From: Ga0077530 sp046293075
Lineage (GTDB): Bacteria; Pseudomonadota; Alphaproteobacteria; Rhizobiales; Hyphomicrobiaceae
Length of the DNA stretch: 64,000 nt
NCBI GenBank assembly: GCA_046293075.1
Contig: JBKBPL010000012.1
Coordinates: 38,085-102,084, forward strand
Reading direction: 5' to 3'
Shown: piece after piece, positions 63,633-64,000 of the stretch
How the letters are laid out: the number at the start of each line of letters is the position of its first letter
Numbering within the stretch: the stretch's first letter is position 1
Notes under the pieces: model-generated
Told to the model about the DNA's origin: nothing
What the model saw: the letters and a program-made list of their open reading frames with translations, nothing else
Database searches by the model: none
Translations under genes and position numbers: made by a program

Positions 63633-63822
63633 AGACAGCCTGCGAGGCCAACTTCTCGTGTTTAAGCAGCCATTGCGAGACTTCGTCAGGAAAACGATCT
63701 CGCAAGAAATCGTACTGACGACCCAACAAATCAATCAACTTGCGCCTCAGCCTCGGAGGCAGATCATGGTCTTCGCCCTTAAACACGGTCCTCCCCAAGT
63801 TTAACGGGGGAAGCGGGTGCAA
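63628..63822 (-). CDS. Unrecognised short frame, possibly a gene remnant
   Basis: 64 residues if it starts at the TTG; the frame is open further upstream to about 63949 without an ATG or GTG. The C-terminal part (KGEDHDLPPRLRRKLIDLLG, then FLRDRFPDEVSQWLLKHEK) has the charge pattern of a real helical protein. Its stop lies inside the right 14-bp inverted repeat, which hints at truncation by that element. No family is recognised. Confidence 0.3.
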   Translation of the reverse strand: MHPLPPLNLGRTVFKGEDHDLPPRLRRKLIDLLGRQYDFLRDRFPDEVSQWLLKHEKLASQAVC

Positions 63823-64000
63823 GGCGTCGAACGAGCCTAAGATCTTTCGGAGCGCATCAGCCGGATCATTGGCAATGCTAGATCGTGCCCCAGGCCGTGG
63901 TGTAGCAGGTTGGTCTTGGTCCGAACTCGATGTCCGGCTCGGGCCACGTGCTCAGGCCGCCGGGATGCGGCGGGGCCGAGCCTGTGGATCATCGCTCAGG

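Larger units (their letters stand above)
62922..64000. other. About 1 kb without a convincing gene, right of tRNA-Ser
   Basis: No frame here has the composition, length and family likeness of the genes on the left. Fragments of possible coding sequence (for example DLHDPTASIAVEIQAAAARR near 63141-63204, overlapping a short MTVEQLEALPIAADKGIG frame) end quickly. A 14-bp inverted repeat pair (63350 and 63619) and one minus-strand frame (63628-63822) are listed separately. This looks like a decayed or variable region next to a tRNA gene. Confidence 0.6.

Overview
The window is high-GC chromosomal DNA (by eye about two thirds G+C) from an alphaproteobacterium, most likely a Hyphomicrobiales (Rhizobiales) member. 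The signs are a SAM-II riboswitch in front of metZ, the long double-domain dCTP deaminase, a ribosomal protein S2 with an extra C-terminal helix-hairpin-helix domain, an IalB-family protein, the dapF-mtaB-ftsY-yciB order and a carB-greA pair. It is dense, mostly core chromosome with short operons on both strands. I see no prophage, CRISPR array, transposase or plasmid functions.

Layout. 1-7963: a patatin-like lipase cut by the window edge, a serine hydrolase, a YiiX-type cysteine hydrolase, a DHA2 exporter, a nitroreductase, then riboswitch-controlled metZ divergent from dcd. 8100-10500: two universal stress proteins behind an FNR/FixK-type box, and two related secreted small proteins. 10700-14000: an MFS permease, then a coupled set of a small membrane protein, meaB and pcp. 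14100-18760: an amidase, glutathione-dependent formaldehyde dehydrogenase, an IalB protein, a broken Imm53 immunity gene, leuD and two copies of a dispersed palindromic repeat. 18960-23420: an envelope operon of a BON/OmpA protein, a 33-residue membrane peptide and a membrane-anchored protein with three H3TH domains. 23425-30500: SRAP protein, M20 peptidase, second amidase, MESH1-like hydrolase, TRAP permease pair, GGCT-like and VOC enzymes.

30740-42510: carB, greA, trkH, a secreted Cys protein, thioesterase, two RidA proteins, DUF1007-NicO metal uptake, and a hybrid histidine kinase. 42680-49580: acyl-CoA racemase and dehydrogenase, YkgJ protein, GNAT, prpE, a hypothetical protein and a GntR regulator. 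49690-52010: rpsB and tsf with a putative leader attenuator and a clear terminator. 52240-62730: CnbZ-like protein, TetR, proC, methyltransferase, then dapF-mtaB-ftsY-yciB-yciB, MarR, asd and a DUF1178 gene. 62832-64000: tRNA-Ser(UGA) followed by about 1 kb without a convincing gene, containing a 14-bp inverted repeat pair; it may be the edge of a variable region.

Themes. Amino-acid synthesis (metZ, leuD, proC, dapF, asd), nucleotide supply (dcd, carB), acyl-CoA and propionate metabolism (prpE, meaB, racemase, dehydrogenase), translation (rpsB, tsf, mtaB, tRNA-Ser), membrane insertion (ftsY) and envelope structure (OmpA/BON, H3TH anchor, YciB pair). The most unusual items are the H3TH module shared by an envelope protein and ribosomal protein S2, the nonsense-mutated Imm53 gene, the terminator-like hairpin inside the rpsB leader, and an 11-G tract at the start of the lipase gene.
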